This document shows positions 14,891-16,251 of a stretch of DNA of 16,251 bases, one piece after another. The translations under genes were made by a program, and so were the position numbers. Numbering within the stretch: position 1 is the stretch's first letter; every line of letters begins with the position of its first letter. Below the pieces are notes generated by a model. It was not told where the DNA came from, did not search any database, and saw only the letters and a program-made list of their open reading frames with translations. Source of the stretch: Thermofilaceae archaeon (GTDB lineage: Archaea > Thermoproteota > Thermoprotei > Thermofilales > Thermofilaceae); assembly GCA_027017025.1 (NCBI GenBank), contig JALURH010000041.1, forward strand, positions 1-16,251. Reading direction: 5' to 3'.

Positions 14891-16105
14891 ATGCAATCAA
14901 TAAACATAGTCGAGTCCCTAATTTCCTTAGTAAAAATTCCTTCTGAGGTAACGAGGAAGGATGGCAAAATTGTTAGAATGAAGTATCATGAAGTAGCAGA
15001 AACCATCAAGGGATTAGCCGAGAAGCATGGGCTTGATGTAGAAAGTATAGATATTCTTGGGGGCGAAATACCCACATTATTTATTTCAGTTCCAGCTCAG
15101 GGTCCTACTGTTGCGTTAATCACCCACTACGATGTGATTCCAGCGAGAGGTCCTTGGGTGATTAATGGCGAAGAGATGGATCCATACCAACCAGTTGTTA
15201 GGGATGGTAAAATCTATGGTAGAGGCGCTGCAGATGATAAATCGGCTATTGTAGCTGCTATTGCAGCTCTCACCGAACTCCAAGATGAGGGTATTGCATT
15301 AAGGTACCAGCCTACACTAATAGTTACTGGAGACGAGGAAGTGGGTGGAACAGGTATAAGAGAAATTCTTAACCAGGGCTACAAATGGGATAGAGCTATT
15401 ATATTGGATGCTGGGTCAGAGTATGTCTCAATAGGAGCTAGTGGAGTAGTACATGGATGGATAAAAGTTAAAGGAAAAGCTGGACATGCAGGCCATGCAC
15501 ACCTAACGGTAAATGCTGCGGAGAAAATGGTAGAACTTCTATATGAATTTAAACAATTTAAAGCTAAAAGGCAGTCAAAACTCTCTAAATTTGCCTCCCC
15601 ACCAGGGTCGCCACTACCAAAACTCTGGGGTAGATTTAACATAACCATACTTAAGCTAGGACCCAGAGAAGCGGAGAAACACAACAGGGTACCGGGGGAA
15701 ACCTGGGCCGGTTTTGACATGAGATTACTTCCAGAGGAAGATATGGAACAGGCAATAAACGAGCTATACTCTAGCTTCTCAGCTATAGTGGCAAAGCTTG
15801 GAGTAAATGCCGAGATAGAAATTGAAGGAGCCCAGAGAGGATGGTACACCAAAAACAAGGAGTTTATTGATGAAGTTTACCGAGCAGCCAAGGAAGCCTA
15901 CGTAAAGGCTGGACTTAAAGGCAAGCCAGGTATAGCGGCTGAACTAGGTGGAAATGATGGAACATTCTTCTATCAGAGGGGGATAGATGTAATAGCCTTT
16001 GGCTCTATAAGGGCTGGAACAAACATCCACGCACAAGGAGAATACGTCTACATCGAAGATATAGAGATGCTAAAACACTTCATAAAAATATTCCTAGCGA
16101 AGTAG
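14891..16105 (+). CDS. M20-family metallopeptidase (dipeptidase/ArgE-DapE type)
   Basis: M20 enzymes are di-zinc amidohydrolases such as dipeptidases, acetylornithine and succinyl-diaminopimelate deacylases. The active site is complete: His79 and Asp81 in ITHYDVIPA, bridging Asp115 in GRGAADDKSAI, general base Glu149 and ligand Glu150 in TGDEEVGG, Asp173 in ILDAGSEY, and His380 in GTNIHAQGEY. The small lid/dimerisation domain covers about 185-300 (VKGKAGHAGHAHLTVNAAEK at its start, with the His201 region). At 404 residues the length is normal, and no signal peptide is present. The start follows the dehydrogenase stop by 24 bp; caataaattt (14862-14871), overlapping that stop, is a likely TATA box for a leaderless transcript. 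ArgE, DapE or peptidase specificity cannot be told apart from sequence alone. Confidence 0.9.
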   Translation: MQSINIVESLISLVKIPSEVTRKDGKIVRMKYHEVAETIKGLAEKHGLDVESIDILGGEIPTLFISVPAQGPTVALITHYDVIPARGPWVINGEEMDPYQPVVRDGKIYGRGAADDKSAIVAAIAALTELQDEGIALRYQPTLIVTGDEEVGGTGIREILNQGYKWDRAIILDAGSEYVSIGASGVVHGWIKVKGKAGHAGHAHLTVNAAEKMVELLYEFKQFKAKRQSKLSKFASPPGSPLPKLWGRFNITILKLGPREAEKHNRVPGETWAGFDMRLLPEEDMEQAINELYSSFSAIVAKLGVNAEIEIEGAQRGWYTKNKEFIDEVYRAAKEAYVKAGLKGKPGIAAELGGNDGTFFYQRGIDVIAFGSIRAGTNIHAQGEYVYIEDIEMLKHFIKIFLAK

Positions 16106-16177
16106 AGAAAAACACTAGAACCCATATAACTAGCGTAATACAACACTACTGGCAAAGCCGAGAATATCTAAAACAAA

Positions 16178-16187
16178 AAGTATTTAA
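16178..16187 (+). promoter_or_regulatory. Probable TATA box of the tRNA gene
   Basis: The sequence aagtatttaa is centred about 41 nt before the tRNA 5' end, giving a predicted start near 16209 and a short 5' leader removed by RNase P. Confidence 0.45.
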
Positions 16188-16223
16188 CCCAACAAACAAC
16201 AACCATAAAGAGGAGAAAAAAGG

Positions 16224-16251
16224 GGGCGGGTAGCTCAGGCTGGGAGAGCAC
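16224..16251 (+). tRNA. tRNA gene, 5' part only (cut by window end), isotype undetermined
   Basis: The last 28 bases read as a tRNA 5' half: acceptor strand GGGCGGG (16224-16230), U8-A9, D-stem GCTC, D-loop AGGCTGGGA with the GG pair, D-stem GAGC, then A26 and the first base of the anticodon stem. The anticodon lies beyond the window, so the amino acid cannot be assigned. U8 is the site the ThiI encoded in this window would thiolate. Confidence 0.88.

Noticed and set aside
15379..15858. A 159-codon open frame on the minus strand inside the M20 peptidase gene
   Set aside because: It lies opposite a complete M20 active-site domain and has the composition of an antisense shadow.
1..16251. CRISPR array, prophage or toxin-antitoxin locus
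   Set aside because: No regularly spaced repeats, phage genes or paired small toxin/antitoxin frames were found; apart from the IS607 element the genes are housekeeping types.

Overview
The window looks like chromosomal DNA from a thermophilic crenarchaeote-like archaeon, probably related to Desulfurococcales/Thermoproteia; the exact taxon cannot be fixed by eye. The evidence is: ribosomal protein eL33 (L35Ae), a nurA-herA pair, an archaeal-type PRPP synthase, two C/D box sRNA candidates, A/T-rich archaeal TATA boxes about 20-35 nt before start codons (many genes look leaderless), heavy AGA/AGG arginine use and low G+C.

Layout. (1) Bases 1-2491: a host gene for an ASCH (PUA-like) domain protein, cut by the left window edge, carries an IS607-type element (serine recombinase tnpA plus RNA-guided nuclease gene tnpB) close to its 3' end. 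Removing about 2010 bp between GG dinucleotides near 419 and 2429 restores one open frame ending in a helix-turn-helix-like tail, so the end of the tnpB frame appears to be the displaced host C-terminus. The 3' part of tnpB also holds four strong hairpins, a candidate omega (guide) RNA whose guide would be the host sequence just past the right end. (2) 2534-3988: a UxaE-like (tagaturonate epimerase family) protein. (3) 3989-4392: a stretch without long genes that holds a 48-residue single-pass membrane protein gene and two C/D box sRNA candidates; the second has a guide complementary to the conserved tRNA T-arm, placed so that C56 would be the methylated base. (4) 4393-4650 (-): eL33; then an M28 peptidase (+), convergent and overlapping with thiI (-). 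(5) 7436-7526: divergent thiI/prs promoter region with a perfect 9-bp inverted repeat; then prs, a small GNAT protein and a SpoIIM-type membrane protein (+). (6) 10451-13374 (-): nurA-herA, the DNA end-resection pair, overlapping convergently with the membrane protein. (7) 13499-16105 (+): a UDP-sugar 6-dehydrogenase and an M20 peptidase. (8) The window ends inside a tRNA gene that begins near 16224.

Most of the window is housekeeping: translation and tRNA modification (eL33, ThiI, sRNAs, tRNA), nucleotide supply (Prs), DNA repair (NurA/HerA), peptide turnover (M28, M20) and surface-sugar precursors (UDP-sugar dehydrogenase). The accessory part is the IS607 element. The most notable signals are the reconstructible insertion into the ASCH gene, the omega-RNA-like fold overlapping tnpB, and the predicted Cm56 tRNA guide sRNA.
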